Source: Neorhizobium sp. SOG26
GTDB taxonomy: Bacteria; Pseudomonadota; Alphaproteobacteria; Rhizobiales; Rhizobiaceae
Direction of reading: 5' to 3'
Assembly (NCBI RefSeq): GCF_003491345.1
Contig: NZ_CP025512.1
Span: 310,001-374,000 of the forward strand
Length of the DNA: 64,000 nucleotides
Shown: positions 1-7,367 of the stretch, in pieces
Position numbering within the stretch: the stretch's first letter is position 1
Layout of the letters: every line of letters begins with the position of its first letter
Position numbers and translations under genes: made by a program
Notes under the pieces: model-generated
Databases searched by the model: none
What the model was told of the DNA's origin: nothing
What the model saw: the letters and a program-made list of their open reading frames with translations, nothing else

Positions 1-1
1 G

Positions 2-277
2 ATCGCCCTGCCGATCGCCCGCTTCCAGATCTTCGGCGCGATCGCCTTCTCCTTCGTGCTGGTCTGGAACGAGTTCCTGCTCGCCATGATGCTGACGACG
101 TCGAAAGCGAAGACGCTGCCCATCATTGCCTCGGAAATGTCGCAGCTCGGCATGAACGTCCCCTGGGGCATCCTCAACGCCGCCGTTGTCCTCCTGTCCC
201 TGCCGCCACTGATCCTGCTCGGCGTCATGGCCGGGGGCTTGAATGCCGCATTCTCAAAGAAAACTGATCAAGGTTGA
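2..277 (+). CDS. ABC sugar/polyol transporter permease, C-terminal fragment
   Basis: The window opens inside this gene, so only about the last 91 residues are seen. The visible part begins with the stretch that follows the EAA loop in MalG-type permeases ([16 protein letters not shown], then [10 protein letters not shown]) and has two hydrophobic segments, the second being [19 protein letters not shown]. This is the usual C-terminus of a carbohydrate (CUT1) inner-membrane permease. It is followed within a few bases by a polyol dehydrogenase and then an ATPase, so it probably forms the membrane channel of a sugar-alcohol importer. The substrate is inferred only from the neighbouring dehydrogenase. 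The partner permease and binding protein must lie upstream of the window. Confidence 0.85.
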   Translation: MALPIARFQIFGAIAFSFVLVWNEFLLAMMLTTSKAKTLPIIASEMSQLGMNVPWGILNAAVVLLSLPPLILLGVMAGGLNAAFSKKTDQG

Positions 278-282
278 TACTC

Positions 283-1329
283 ATGAAAGCACTTGTCCTC
301 GAACGTGTTGGCGAACTCTCCCTGCGTGATATCGACCTTCCTCAGGAGATGGGCCCGGACGACGTCCGCATCCGCCTGCACACGGTCGGCGTCTGTGGCA
401 GCGACGTGCACTATTACACCCATGGCCGGATCGGCGACTTTGTCGTCAACGAGCCGATGGTGCTGGGTCACGAAGCGGCCGGCACGGTTATCGAGGTCGG
501 CGCCAACGTGACGCAACTTCAGCCGGGCGACCGGGTCTGCATGGAGCCGGGTATTCCGGATCCCAAGTCCCGCGCCTCCCGCCTCGGCCTCTACAACGTC
601 GATCCGGCCGTGACCTTCTGGGCAACGCCGCCGGTGCACGGCGTGCTCGTGCCCGAAACGGTTCATCCGGCAAGCTTCACCTACAAGCTGCCCGACAACG
701 TTTCCTTCGCCGAAGGCGCGATGGTCGAGCCGTTTGCGGTTGGCATGCAGGCGGCAACCCGGGCGAAGATCACCCCCGGCGACACGGCGGTGGTCACGGG
801 TTGCGGCACGATCGGCATCATGGTGGCGCTTGCAGCCCTTGCTGGCGGCTGCTCGCGGGTGCTGATCTCCGACCTGTCGGAAACCAAGCTGAAGCTCGCC
901 GAGACCTATGACGGCATCACCGGCGTCAACCTGCGCGAACAGAACCTGGTCGAGGCAGTCAACACGGCAACCGATGGCTGGGGCGCGGACATTGTTTTCG
1001 AATGCTCAGGTGCCGCCGCCGCCGTGCGCGACCTCTTTAAGGTCGTGCGTCCGGGCGGCACGGTCGTTCTCGTCGGCCTGCCGCCGGAGCCGGTGCCGAT
1101 GGACATCGCCGCAGCATGCTCGCGCGAATGCCGCATCGAGACCGTCTTCCGTTATGCCAATGTCTTCGACCGGGCGCTCGCCCTGATCGCGGCCGGTAAG
1201 GTGGACCTGAAGCCGCTGGTTTCCGGCACCTTCTCGTTCGACCAGTCGATTGCAGCTTTCGAGCGGGCCGCCGAAGCACGCCCTGAAGACGTGAAGCTGC
1301 AGATCATCGTCGATGGGGAGAGGAACTGA
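283..1329 (+). CDS. zinc-type polyol (xylitol-like) dehydrogenase
   Basis: Medium-chain dehydrogenase of 348 residues. Catalytic-zinc ligands are visible as C38 (GVCGSD) and H63-E64 (GHEAAG), with E149 (MVEPFAVG), and the NAD(P) Rossmann motif is GCGTIG at 173-178. The lobe that normally carries four structural-zinc cysteines reads [18 protein letters not shown], so the structural zinc site is lost; rhizobial xylitol/L-iditol dehydrogenases often show this. The ATG at 283 is preceded by AAGG and lies 5 nt after the permease stop; a TTG at 274 is less likely. The stop overlaps the next gene's ATG by one base, which suggests an operon. Likely role is oxidation of an imported polyol to a ketose. 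The exact substrate is not certain. Confidence 0.85.
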   Translation: MKALVLERVGELSLRDIDLPQEMGPDDVRIRLHTVGVCGSDVHYYTHGRIGDFVVNEPMVLGHEAAGTVIEVGANVTQLQPGDRVCMEPGIPDPKSRASRLGLYNVDPAVTFWATPPVHGVLVPETVHPASFTYKLPDNVSFAEGAMVEPFAVGMQAATRAKITPGDTAVVTGCGTIGIMVALAALAGGCSRVLISDLSETKLKLAETYDGITGVNLREQNLVEAVNTATDGWGADIVFECSGAAAAVRDLFKVVRPGGTVVLVGLPPEPVPMDIAAACSRECRIETVFRYANVFDRALALIAAGKVDLKPLVSGTFSFDQSIAAFERAAEARPEDVKLQIIVDGERN

Positions 1330-2387
1330 TGGCGACAGTCGAATGCCGTGACATCCGCAAGGTCTATGGCGCCCTCGAAGTCATGCGGGACTTCAACCTG
1401 AAGGTCGACGACCACGAGTTCGTGGTGTTCCTCGGTCCCTCAGGTTGCGGCAAGTCCACCATGCTGCGGATGATTGCCGGCCTGGAGGAAATCACCGGCG
1501 GCGAACTCCTGATCGGCGGCCAGCGCATGAACGACCGCGATCCGGGCGACCGCGGCATCGCCATGGTCTTCCAGAACTATGCGCTTTATCCGCATATGAG
1601 CGTGCGCGAGAACATCACCTTTGGGCTGGAGCGGTCCGGAGTGCCGAAGGCCGAGATAGAAGGTCGGCTGGCGCCGGTGGTCGAGAGCCTCGGGCTTGGT
1701 GTCTACCTCTCACGCAAGCCGACCGAGCTTTCCGGCGGCCAGCAGCAACGCGTGGCGATTGCCCGCGCCATGATCAAGACACCGGAAGTCTTCCTGTTCG
1801 ACGAGCCGCTCTCCAACCTTGATGCCAAGCTACGGGGCAGTTTGCGGGTGGAAATCGCCCGCCTGCATCGCAGCCTGAAGACCACCAGTATCTACGTGAC
1901 CCACGACCAGCTCGAGGCGATGACGCTGGCCGACCGGATCGTGTTGATGAAGGACGGCCGGATCGAGCAGATGGGAACGCCAGAGGAAATCTACCAGACG
2001 CCGGCGACCCTGTTTGCTGCGGGATTTATCGGCACGCCGAACATGAACTTCATTCCGATGGAAGTGTCGGACGGCGTGCTCGGCGCAGATGAGATCCGCA
2101 TCCCGGCATGTCTCGCCCTCGACACGGGGCCGGTAACTGTGGGGATCCGCCCCGGCGCTTTCCGGGTGACGGGGGAGCCGGGCGCCTTCCGGGGCCGCGT
2201 CGAGCGAAACGAGTTCCACGGCGAGACGCGCCTGGTGACGGTTCGCAACGGCAGCCACGAGATCAATGTCGCCTTGCCGGCATCCACGGTCGTCAGGGAA
2301 GGTGAGGTGATCGCGCTCGATGTCGCGGTCGAAGACCTGCATCTCTTTGAGCCGCAATCCGGCAAACGCATCCAGCACGTCCAATAG
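1329..2387 (+). CDS. ABC transporter ATP-binding protein, MalK/UgpC type
   Basis: This 352-residue protein is the ATPase that powers sugar or polyol import. Walker A is GPSGCGKS at 36-43, the Q-loop glutamine is Q82, the signature is LSGGQ at 134-138, Walker B is VFLFDEP at 154-160 with E159, and the switch histidine is H192. Residues from about 240 form the C-terminal TOBE/regulatory region typical of the MalK/UgpC group; such subunits often serve more than one transporter. It overlaps the dehydrogenase stop by one base and is the last gene of the operon. A GC-rich hairpin follows directly after its stop codon. Confidence 0.92.
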   Translation: MATVECRDIRKVYGALEVMRDFNLKVDDHEFVVFLGPSGCGKSTMLRMIAGLEEITGGELLIGGQRMNDRDPGDRGIAMVFQNYALYPHMSVRENITFGLERSGVPKAEIEGRLAPVVESLGLGVYLSRKPTELSGGQQQRVAIARAMIKTPEVFLFDEPLSNLDAKLRGSLRVEIARLHRSLKTTSIYVTHDQLEAMTLADRIVLMKDGRIEQMGTPEEIYQTPATLFAAGFIGTPNMNFIPMEVSDGVLGADEIRIPACLALDTGPVTVGIRPGAFRVTGEPGAFRGRVERNEFHGETRLVTVRNGSHEINVALPASTVVREGEVIALDVAVEDLHLFEPQSGKRIQHVQ

Positions 2388-2389
2388 AC

Positions 2390-2418
2390 GAGGGCGCCAG
2401 CATGCAGCTCGCGCCCTC
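2390..2418 (+). terminator. hairpin after the polyol transporter operon
   Basis: An 8-bp perfect stem (GAGGGCGC at 2390-2397 with GCGCCCTC at 2411-2418) lies directly after the ATPase stop codon, with a 13-nt loop. No U-tract follows, so it may need Rho or act only to protect the mRNA end. It also sits between two convergent genes. Confidence 0.45.
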
Positions 2419-2447
2419 ATTGAACTAAATGCTTCCACCCTGGCCGC

Positions 2448-2714
2448 TTAGGGCAGACGGGTTTCTTCTGCCTGAGGAGAATCCACCACTTCGGTCTCCG
2501 GACGCTCGCCGCCGTCGACATGTTCGTTGCGCCAGTTGCCTGTCGCATCCTGGTAGGAGATGTCGGCCGGGTCGCCGCCAACCTGCTGGCGTTTCGCGGC
2601 AAGTTCGGCCGCCTTGTGTGCCGCTTCCTCGCTCGGGAAGGTCTCCGAGAACACGTCACCCAGCTTGTATGCCCAGCCGCCATCGTGCTCGACGATCTTG
2701 TAACGTGCCATCAT
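2448..2714 (-). CDS. DUF2188-like small protein
   Basis: Small soluble protein of 88 residues. The N-terminal half (MARYKIVEHDGGWAYKLGD, then SEEAAHKAAELAAKRQ) has the pattern of DUF2188: a short beta-rich start followed by a helix that ends in the residues normally used to make a domain hinge. The C-terminal 30 residues are acidic and look disordered. An AGGAG lies 8 nt before the first of two adjacent ATGs, which supports the start at 2714. The gene stands alone and points towards the ABC operon. The biochemical role of the family is unknown to me. Confidence 0.75.
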   Translation of the reverse strand: MMARYKIVEHDGGWAYKLGDVFSETFPSEEAAHKAAELAAKRQQVGGDPADISYQDATGNWRNEHVDGGERPETEVVDSPQAEETRLP

Positions 2715-2939
2715 GTTCTCGTCTCCTGGTCAGTTTTGCCGGTAATGCCGGGCGGCAACCGGTGCCGCTCCAGGCGTCGGGTCATTAACAGACCTGCGAT
2801 GGGTTGGTTCCCTTGCCGAACTCACCGCGGCCCGAGCGCGGTGCCGCCGTTTGGCAGAAATCTGCTGCCTTCTGTCGTATGCGGGTCCGGTCACGCGTCC
2901 TAGGCTCAGTTGAACATCAACAGAGCGAGGAGCAGGACC

Positions 2940-4178
2940 ATGAAGGCATTGATTGCCGGTGGGGGCATCGCCGGTCTGACGACCGCCTTGTTCCTTCATC
3001 GAGCGGGAATAGAGGTCGAGGTTTTCGAGCGCGCTGAAGAAATTCGTGAGCTTGGCGTCGGCATCAACATGCTGCCGCATGCGGTGAAGGAACTCGCCGA
3101 TCTCGGACTGGAGGCGGAACTGGATGCCGCAGGCATCCGCACCCGCGAGCTTTTATACACCAACCGCTTCGGTCAAGTGGTCTGGCAGGAACTGCGTGGG
3201 CTCGATGGCGGACACGCCCACCCGCAGATCAGCATCCACCGTGGGCGCCTGCTCGGGGTTCTTCACCAGGCAGTTATCCAGAGGCTGGGGCAGGATGCGA
3301 TCCATACCGGCTGCCGCGTCGACGGCTTCGAACAGTCAGCAATGGGTGTCAGCCTCGGCTTTGTCACACCAACCGGCGAGCGGGGATCGGCCTCCGGTGA
3401 CCTGCTGGTGGGCGCCGACGGCATTCACTCGACACTCCGCGCCCGGCTTTATCCCGAGGAAGGTCCGCCGATCTGGAACGGCGTCATGCTCTGGCGTGGC
3501 TGTACCCCATGGCCGAGATGGCGCGACGGTCGCACCATGGCGATCGCCGGCGGCAACTTTTCCAAATTCGTCTTTTACCCGATCGCCCGGGACGATGGAG
3601 ATGCAAGACCTCTAACGAACTGGGCTGTGATGGCCCGAACCGGTGAAAACGGTGCGTCGCCACCCCGCAAGGAGGACTGGAGCCGCCGCGGCGTGCTGGC
3701 CGAAGCACTCAGCTTCGTCCGCGACCGATTCCGACTCGACTTTGCCGATCCCGCCGCCGTCATCGAGGCGACGACAGACTTCTATGAATACCCGAACTGC
3801 GATCGCGATCCGCTGCCGCACTGGTCGTTCGGACGCGTGACCCTGCTTGGGGATGCCGCGCATCCCATGTATCCCGTCGGCTCAAACGGGGCGAGCCAGG
3901 CGATCCTCGATGCACGTAACCTTGCCGACCAACTGACCGCCCACGGAAACGCCATCGAGGCGGCATTGCTGGCCTATGATGCCGAACGTCGGCCGGCGAC
4001 GGAAAAGATCATCCTCGCCAATCGCGAAGGCGGGCCGGAACGGGTGATCGATGTGGTTGAATCGCGAGCACCCGAAGGTTTCACCAGCATCGACGAGGTC
4101 GCAAGCCACGAAGAACGGGAAGCAATCGTGCGCGGTTATGCCAAGCTCGCAGGCTTTGCCCGGGTGGGTCAAAGCTAG
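2940..4178 (+). CDS. FAD-dependent monooxygenase (flavin hydroxylase family)
   Basis: A 412-residue protein with the three FAD motifs of the para-hydroxybenzoate hydroxylase fold: GGGIAG at 7-12, the DG motif around VGADGIHSTLR (157-167), and the GD motif GDAAHPMYPVG (304-314). These enzymes use NAD(P)H and O2 to hydroxylate aromatic or other small molecules. The closest group by pattern is the stand-alone flavin-dependent oxidoreductases of the PhzS/salicylate hydroxylase type. The ATG at 2940 follows GAGGAGCAGGACC. Its stop codon shares the palindrome CTAG with that of the convergent GlxA-type regulator. The substrate cannot be told from sequence. Confidence 0.85.
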   Translation: MKALIAGGGIAGLTTALFLHRAGIEVEVFERAEEIRELGVGINMLPHAVKELADLGLEAELDAAGIRTRELLYTNRFGQVVWQELRGLDGGHAHPQISIHRGRLLGVLHQAVIQRLGQDAIHTGCRVDGFEQSAMGVSLGFVTPTGERGSASGDLLVGADGIHSTLRARLYPEEGPPIWNGVMLWRGCTPWPRWRDGRTMAIAGGNFSKFVFYPIARDDGDARPLTNWAVMARTGENGASPPRKEDWSRRGVLAEALSFVRDRFRLDFADPAAVIEATTDFYEYPNCDRDPLPHWSFGRVTLLGDAAHPMYPVGSNGASQAILDARNLADQLTAHGNAIEAALLAYDAERRPATEKIILANREGGPERVIDVVESRAPEGFTSIDEVASHEEREAIVRGYAKLAGFARVGQS

Positions 4179-5146
4179 AGTTGCGCATGCATGTCGCGGA
4201 ACAGCCGCGGCGCGATGCCGAAGCGACGCTCGAAGGCCTCCGCCAGCCGCGCCGGCGGAAACAGGCCGACTTGCGCCGCCACCGACTTCAGCGACAGGCC
4301 ACGCGACAGAAGCATGCGGGCCGCATCCAGCCGGGCGATCTCCACGAATCGCGCCGGCGTTTCGCCGGTTGCCGCGGCAAACTTTCGGTGAAAGGTGCGT
4401 TCGGTCATGCCGACGCGGGCAGCAAGCAGGGGCACCTCGAGCGGCTGGTCGAGATTGGACTGGATCCAGCCGATGAGCTCGCCAAACGGGCTGTCACCTT
4501 TCACCTGCGCCTGCAGCAGCGGACTGAATTGCGACTGGTAACCTGGACGCCGGGCATAAAGCACCAGTCGCTTGGCAACCTCGCTCGCCACCGTCGCATC
4601 GAGATCCTGCGCCACCATGGCGAGCGCCATGTCGATGCCGGTGGTGACGCCGGCCGAGGTCCAGATACGGCCGTCGACGACATAAAGTGCATCCGGATTG
4701 ACCCTCACTTGGGGAAAAGTCCTGGTCAGCGGCTCGCTTGAATCCCAATGGGTCGCCACCTCGTGCCCGTCGAGGAGGCCGAGCGAGGCAAGCACGAAAC
4801 CGCCGGTGCAGACCGAACCAAACCGCGCGGCAGACGCGACCAGAGATGGCACCGCCACGCGCAAAGCGGCATCGGAAACTGCTGCCAGCAGCGGTTCGCG
4901 CTCGGCGCCAACGACCAGAACGGTTGCCGGATGCTTGGCTGAAAGCGTGGCGATGGCCATGGTCTCCACCACAATGCCGCTGCTGCTCGTCACCGGTCCA
5001 CCAGCCGCCGAGACCACCGTGATCTCGTAGAATGGCGGCTGGCTGCGCAGCGAAAGCGCCCGGTTGGCACCGTTGAAGACGGAGGTCGGGCCAGCCAGAT
5101 CGAGCAGTTCGAAGCCGGAATAAACGACAAAGACGATATCCTGCAT
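4175..5146 (-). CDS. GlxA-family transcriptional regulator (DJ-1/PfpI + AraC HTH)
   Basis: A 323-residue regulator with an N-terminal DJ-1/PfpI (class I glutamine amidotransferase-like) ligand domain from residue 1 to about 190. It includes the nucleophile-elbow-like segment FGSVCTGGFVLASLGLL and a following THWDSSEP. The C-terminal AraC helix-turn-helix (about 225-323) contains MTERTFHRKFAAATGETP and ends GIAPRLFRD. Relatives (GlxA, ArgR, GbdR, CdhR groups) sense small nitrogenous metabolites and activate catabolic genes. It is divergent from a membrane-anchored DJ-1/PfpI protein and shares with it a 9-bp inverted repeat placed directly before this start codon. The ligand is unknown. Confidence 0.9.
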   Translation of the reverse strand: MQDIVFVVYSGFELLDLAGPTSVFNGANRALSLRSQPPFYEITVVSAAGGPVTSSSGIVVETMAIATLSAKHPATVLVVGAEREPLLAAVSDAALRVAVPSLVASAARFGSVCTGGFVLASLGLLDGHEVATHWDSSEPLTRTFPQVRVNPDALYVVDGRIWTSAGVTTGIDMALAMVAQDLDATVASEVAKRLVLYARRPGYQSQFSPLLQAQVKGDSPFGELIGWIQSNLDQPLEVPLLAARVGMTERTFHRKFAAATGETPARFVEIARLDAARMLLSRGLSLKSVAAQVGLFPPARLAEAFERRFGIAPRLFRDMHAQL

Positions 5147-5181
5147 TGGCAGAAATTACTCCTTCTTTGTCGTTTCTGCCA
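5147..5181. promoter_or_regulatory. 9-bp perfect inverted repeat in a divergent promoter
   Basis: TGGCAGAAA at 5147-5155 and TTTCTGCCA at 5173-5181 form perfect arms around a 17-nt spacer. The site begins right after the start codon of the GlxA-type gene and spans its likely ribosome-binding site (AAGGAG on the minus strand). It lies about 70 bp from the start of the divergent DJ-1/PfpI gene. It could be an operator giving autoregulation, or a hairpin in the regulator's mRNA leader that holds the AAGGAG in its loop. Confidence 0.5.
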
Positions 5182-5249
5182 GCGGCGCTCGGCAGTAGTC
5201 TTGATGTCAATGAACGGCCGATGCCGTTTCTCAACAGGAGGAAGTAGTG

Positions 5250-6392
5250 ATGACGATGCGCTATCTGTTTTGGGGCATCATCTTGCTCATGCTTCTCTGC
5301 TTTGCGGGCTTCGGCGGCTGGCTGTTGTCGCTTCCGACCGGTGCGCCCGCCACCGAGGCGCCGCAGGTGCCGGAGGCCGAACGGCAGGCGATGCTGGAGG
5401 CGCTGCGTCCCCCGGACGGTCGGCGGCCGGTGGTTGCCGTCATCGGTATCAACGACGCGACCGAAACGACGGACTATCTGGTGCCGACGGGCATCCTGCG
5501 CCGTGCCGATGTCGCCGATGTCCTTCTGGTCTCGACCGATCCAGGCCCGGTGCGGCTTTATCCGGCGCTGCAGGTGGAGGCGGACCAGACAATGGCAACC
5601 TTCGATGCCGAACATCCGGACGGCGCAGACTATGTCATCGTTCCGGCGATGAGCCGCGACGACGATCCGCAGGTGCTCGGATGGCTGCGCGCGCAAGCGG
5701 AGAAGGGTGCTCGGATCATTGCCGTTTGCGCCGGCGCAAAGGTGCTTGGAGCAACCGGCTTGCTCGACAACAGACGCGCCACGACGCACTGGTATTACCT
5801 GCGCGACCTTCTGCAACGCAGCCCCGGCATCGACTACGTGCCGGATCGGCGGATGGTCTCGGACGGTGCAGTGACGACCACCACCGGCATCTCCGCCTCC
5901 ATGCCGATGATGCTGACGCTCATCGAAGCGATCGCTGGACGGCAAAAGGCTGAAGAGGTTGCAGCCGGGCTCGGGGTGCCAAGCTGGGACGCACGCCACC
6001 TGAGCGCCGCGTTCGGTATTACCCGCCGCTTCGCCACGACGGTGCTCGCCAACCGGCTGGCGTTCTGGGATAGTGAGGAGTTCGTGCTGCAGATCAAGGA
6101 CGGGGTGGATGAAGTATCGCTGGCGCTTGCGGCCGATGCCTGGTCGCGCAGCTACCGGTCGAGTGTCGAGATACAGTCAGCATCCGGCGAGGCGGTGGTC
6201 AGCGCCAATGGCATCCGCATCCTGCCCGATCCGGACAGGGCGCATGTGGGGCAGGACCTCCTGTCCGTAGAAGGACCGCCGGCTAGAGTGCTGGACCAGA
6301 CGCTGGAGGACATCGCCAGCCGTTATGGACTGCCCACAGCCCATGTCGTCGCCATGCAACTGGAATGTCCGTGGGCAAAAGGTGCTCCGTGA
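5250..6392 (+). CDS. membrane-anchored DJ-1/PfpI family protein
   Basis: A 380-residue protein with one N-terminal membrane segment (about 5-28) and then a DJ-1/PfpI domain. The nucleophile is probably C160 in IIAVCAGAKVLGATG, followed by H180 in TTHWYY. The region after about residue 250 (LSAAFGITRRFATTVLANRL onward) is an extra C-terminal part that I do not recognise. AGGAGG lies 8 nt before the ATG at 5250; a GTG at 5247 is also in frame but too close. Relatives of the soluble domain are amidases, isonitrile hydratases or glyoxalases. It sits divergent to a GlxA-type regulator that carries the same fold, which suggests regulator and target handle related ligands. Confidence 0.75.
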   Translation: MTMRYLFWGIILLMLLCFAGFGGWLLSLPTGAPATEAPQVPEAERQAMLEALRPPDGRRPVVAVIGINDATETTDYLVPTGILRRADVADVLLVSTDPGPVRLYPALQVEADQTMATFDAEHPDGADYVIVPAMSRDDDPQVLGWLRAQAEKGARIIAVCAGAKVLGATGLLDNRRATTHWYYLRDLLQRSPGIDYVPDRRMVSDGAVTTTTGISASMPMMLTLIEAIAGRQKAEEVAAGLGVPSWDARHLSAAFGITRRFATTVLANRLAFWDSEEFVLQIKDGVDEVSLALAADAWSRSYRSSVEIQSASGEAVVSANGIRILPDPDRAHVGQDLLSVEGPPARVLDQTLEDIASRYGLPTAHVVAMQLECPWAKGAP

Positions 6393-6485
6393 GCGCCGCT
6401 TGAAAAAATGCCGCCGCCTGTCGGATTTCCATGGCGCGGCGCGTCCTTGGGATATCCTGCAAGATCAACCGAAAAGGAACTCGTC

Positions 6486-6929
6486 ATGCCAAGCACAGTC
6501 AATCTTCACCGTGTCTTCGCCACCAGCCCAAACAAGGTTTTTCGCGCCTTCGTGGAGCCGGACGCACTGGCGAGCTGGTTGCCGCCCTACGGTTTCCTGT
6601 GCACGGTGCACCAGATCGATGCCCGCACGGGTGGTACGCATCGGATGTCCTTCCGCAACTTCACGACGGGGCAAAGCCACAGCTTCGGCGGCACCTATCG
6701 CGAGGTCGTGCCGAACGAACGGCTGGTTTACACCGACAGCTTCGATGACCCTAACCTGCCCGGCGAAATGCTGGTGACGGTGACGTTCAAGAAGGTCTCG
6801 GTTGGCACCGAAGTCACCATCGAGCAAAGCGGCATCCCGGATTTGATCCCGCGCGAAGGCTGCTACCTTGGCTGGCAGGATTCGCTCGACAAACTCGGAC
6901 GGCTCGTCCAGCCGGAGATCAACCAGTAG
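6486..6929 (+). CDS. SRPBCC / AHSA1-like protein
   Basis: A 147-residue START-like (SRPBCC) protein of the activator-of-Hsp90-ATPase-1 group. The N-terminal pattern LHRVFATSPNKVFRAFVEPDALASWLPP and the later PNERLVYTDSF and VTVTFKKV strands are characteristic. The C-terminal helix begins near GWQDSLDKLGRL. The fold makes a hydrophobic pocket for a small ligand; no enzyme function can be claimed. AAGGA lies 8 nt before the ATG at 6486. It starts about 90 bp after the DJ-1 protein on the same strand and could be co-transcribed. Confidence 0.85.
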   Translation: MPSTVNLHRVFATSPNKVFRAFVEPDALASWLPPYGFLCTVHQIDARTGGTHRMSFRNFTTGQSHSFGGTYREVVPNERLVYTDSFDDPNLPGEMLVTVTFKKVSVGTEVTIEQSGIPDLIPREGCYLGWQDSLDKLGRLVQPEINQ

Positions 6930-7078
6930 CGGGAATGCGGAGCGCGGCCAAAGGCATACGAGCCGCGTTCTTCGCTATTGGGTCGGCGGAGCGCCAACGC
7001 TCAGCCACTACTTCGCCAATGCAAGAACCGCATCCGGCAGGACTGGAAAATCGAGGAATCAGGGCTTTTTGGGAGAAT

Positions 7079-7152
7079 TGGCTGGGGAACCTGGATTCGA
7101 ACCAAGATTAACGGAGTCAGAGTCCGTCGTTCTACCGTTGAACTATTCCCCA
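7079..7152 (-). tRNA. tRNA-Gln (anticodon CTG)
   Basis: A 74-nt cloverleaf on the minus strand with encoded CCA at 7079-7081. The acceptor stem starts TGGGGAA and pairs with TTCCCCA. The anticodon stem ACGGA/TCCGT encloses loop CTCTGAC, giving anticodon CTG (plus-strand CAG at 7118-7120). The T arm has TTCGAAT with one G-U pair in its stem. The D arm contains GTTCAACGGTAGAAC. It reads CAG codons and is a single gene with no tRNA neighbours. Confidence 0.95.
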
Positions 7153-7193
7153 ACGAGCGGGCTGCAAAGCAATCCCGCGAACGGTGTGCGCGG

Positions 7194-7221
7194 CTTATAA
7201 CCAAACAGTTCGCACTTGCAA
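7194..7221 (-). promoter_or_regulatory. putative promoter of tRNA-Gln
   Basis: On the minus strand TTGCAA (7216-7221) is followed after 16 nt by TATAAG (7194-7199). This is a fair match to a housekeeping -35/-10 pair and lies about 40 bp before the mature tRNA 5' end. Confidence 0.4.
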
Positions 7222-7367
7222 ATACCCTCTGACAAAAAAATCTTCGATCTTCCGTCGATTTGCGTCTGAGCAAAAACCGATTGGCGAACTCGGCCTCTGC
7301 TGTTATCCTGTCGCCAACGAAACGATCAGACGCCAGCGGCAGCCCTTTTGAGGGATTGCGCGGCGAG

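Noticed and set aside
4494..5999. Minus-strand open frame of 501 codons spanning the GlxA and DJ-1 genes
   Set aside because: It runs in the wrong frame through the regulator and antisense through the DJ-1 gene; product is Arg/Gly/His-rich with no recognisable domain.
6943..6968. CGCGGC/GCCGCG inverted repeat after the SRPBCC gene as a terminator
   Set aside because: Only 6 bp of stem with a 13-nt loop and no T-tract; too weak to call.
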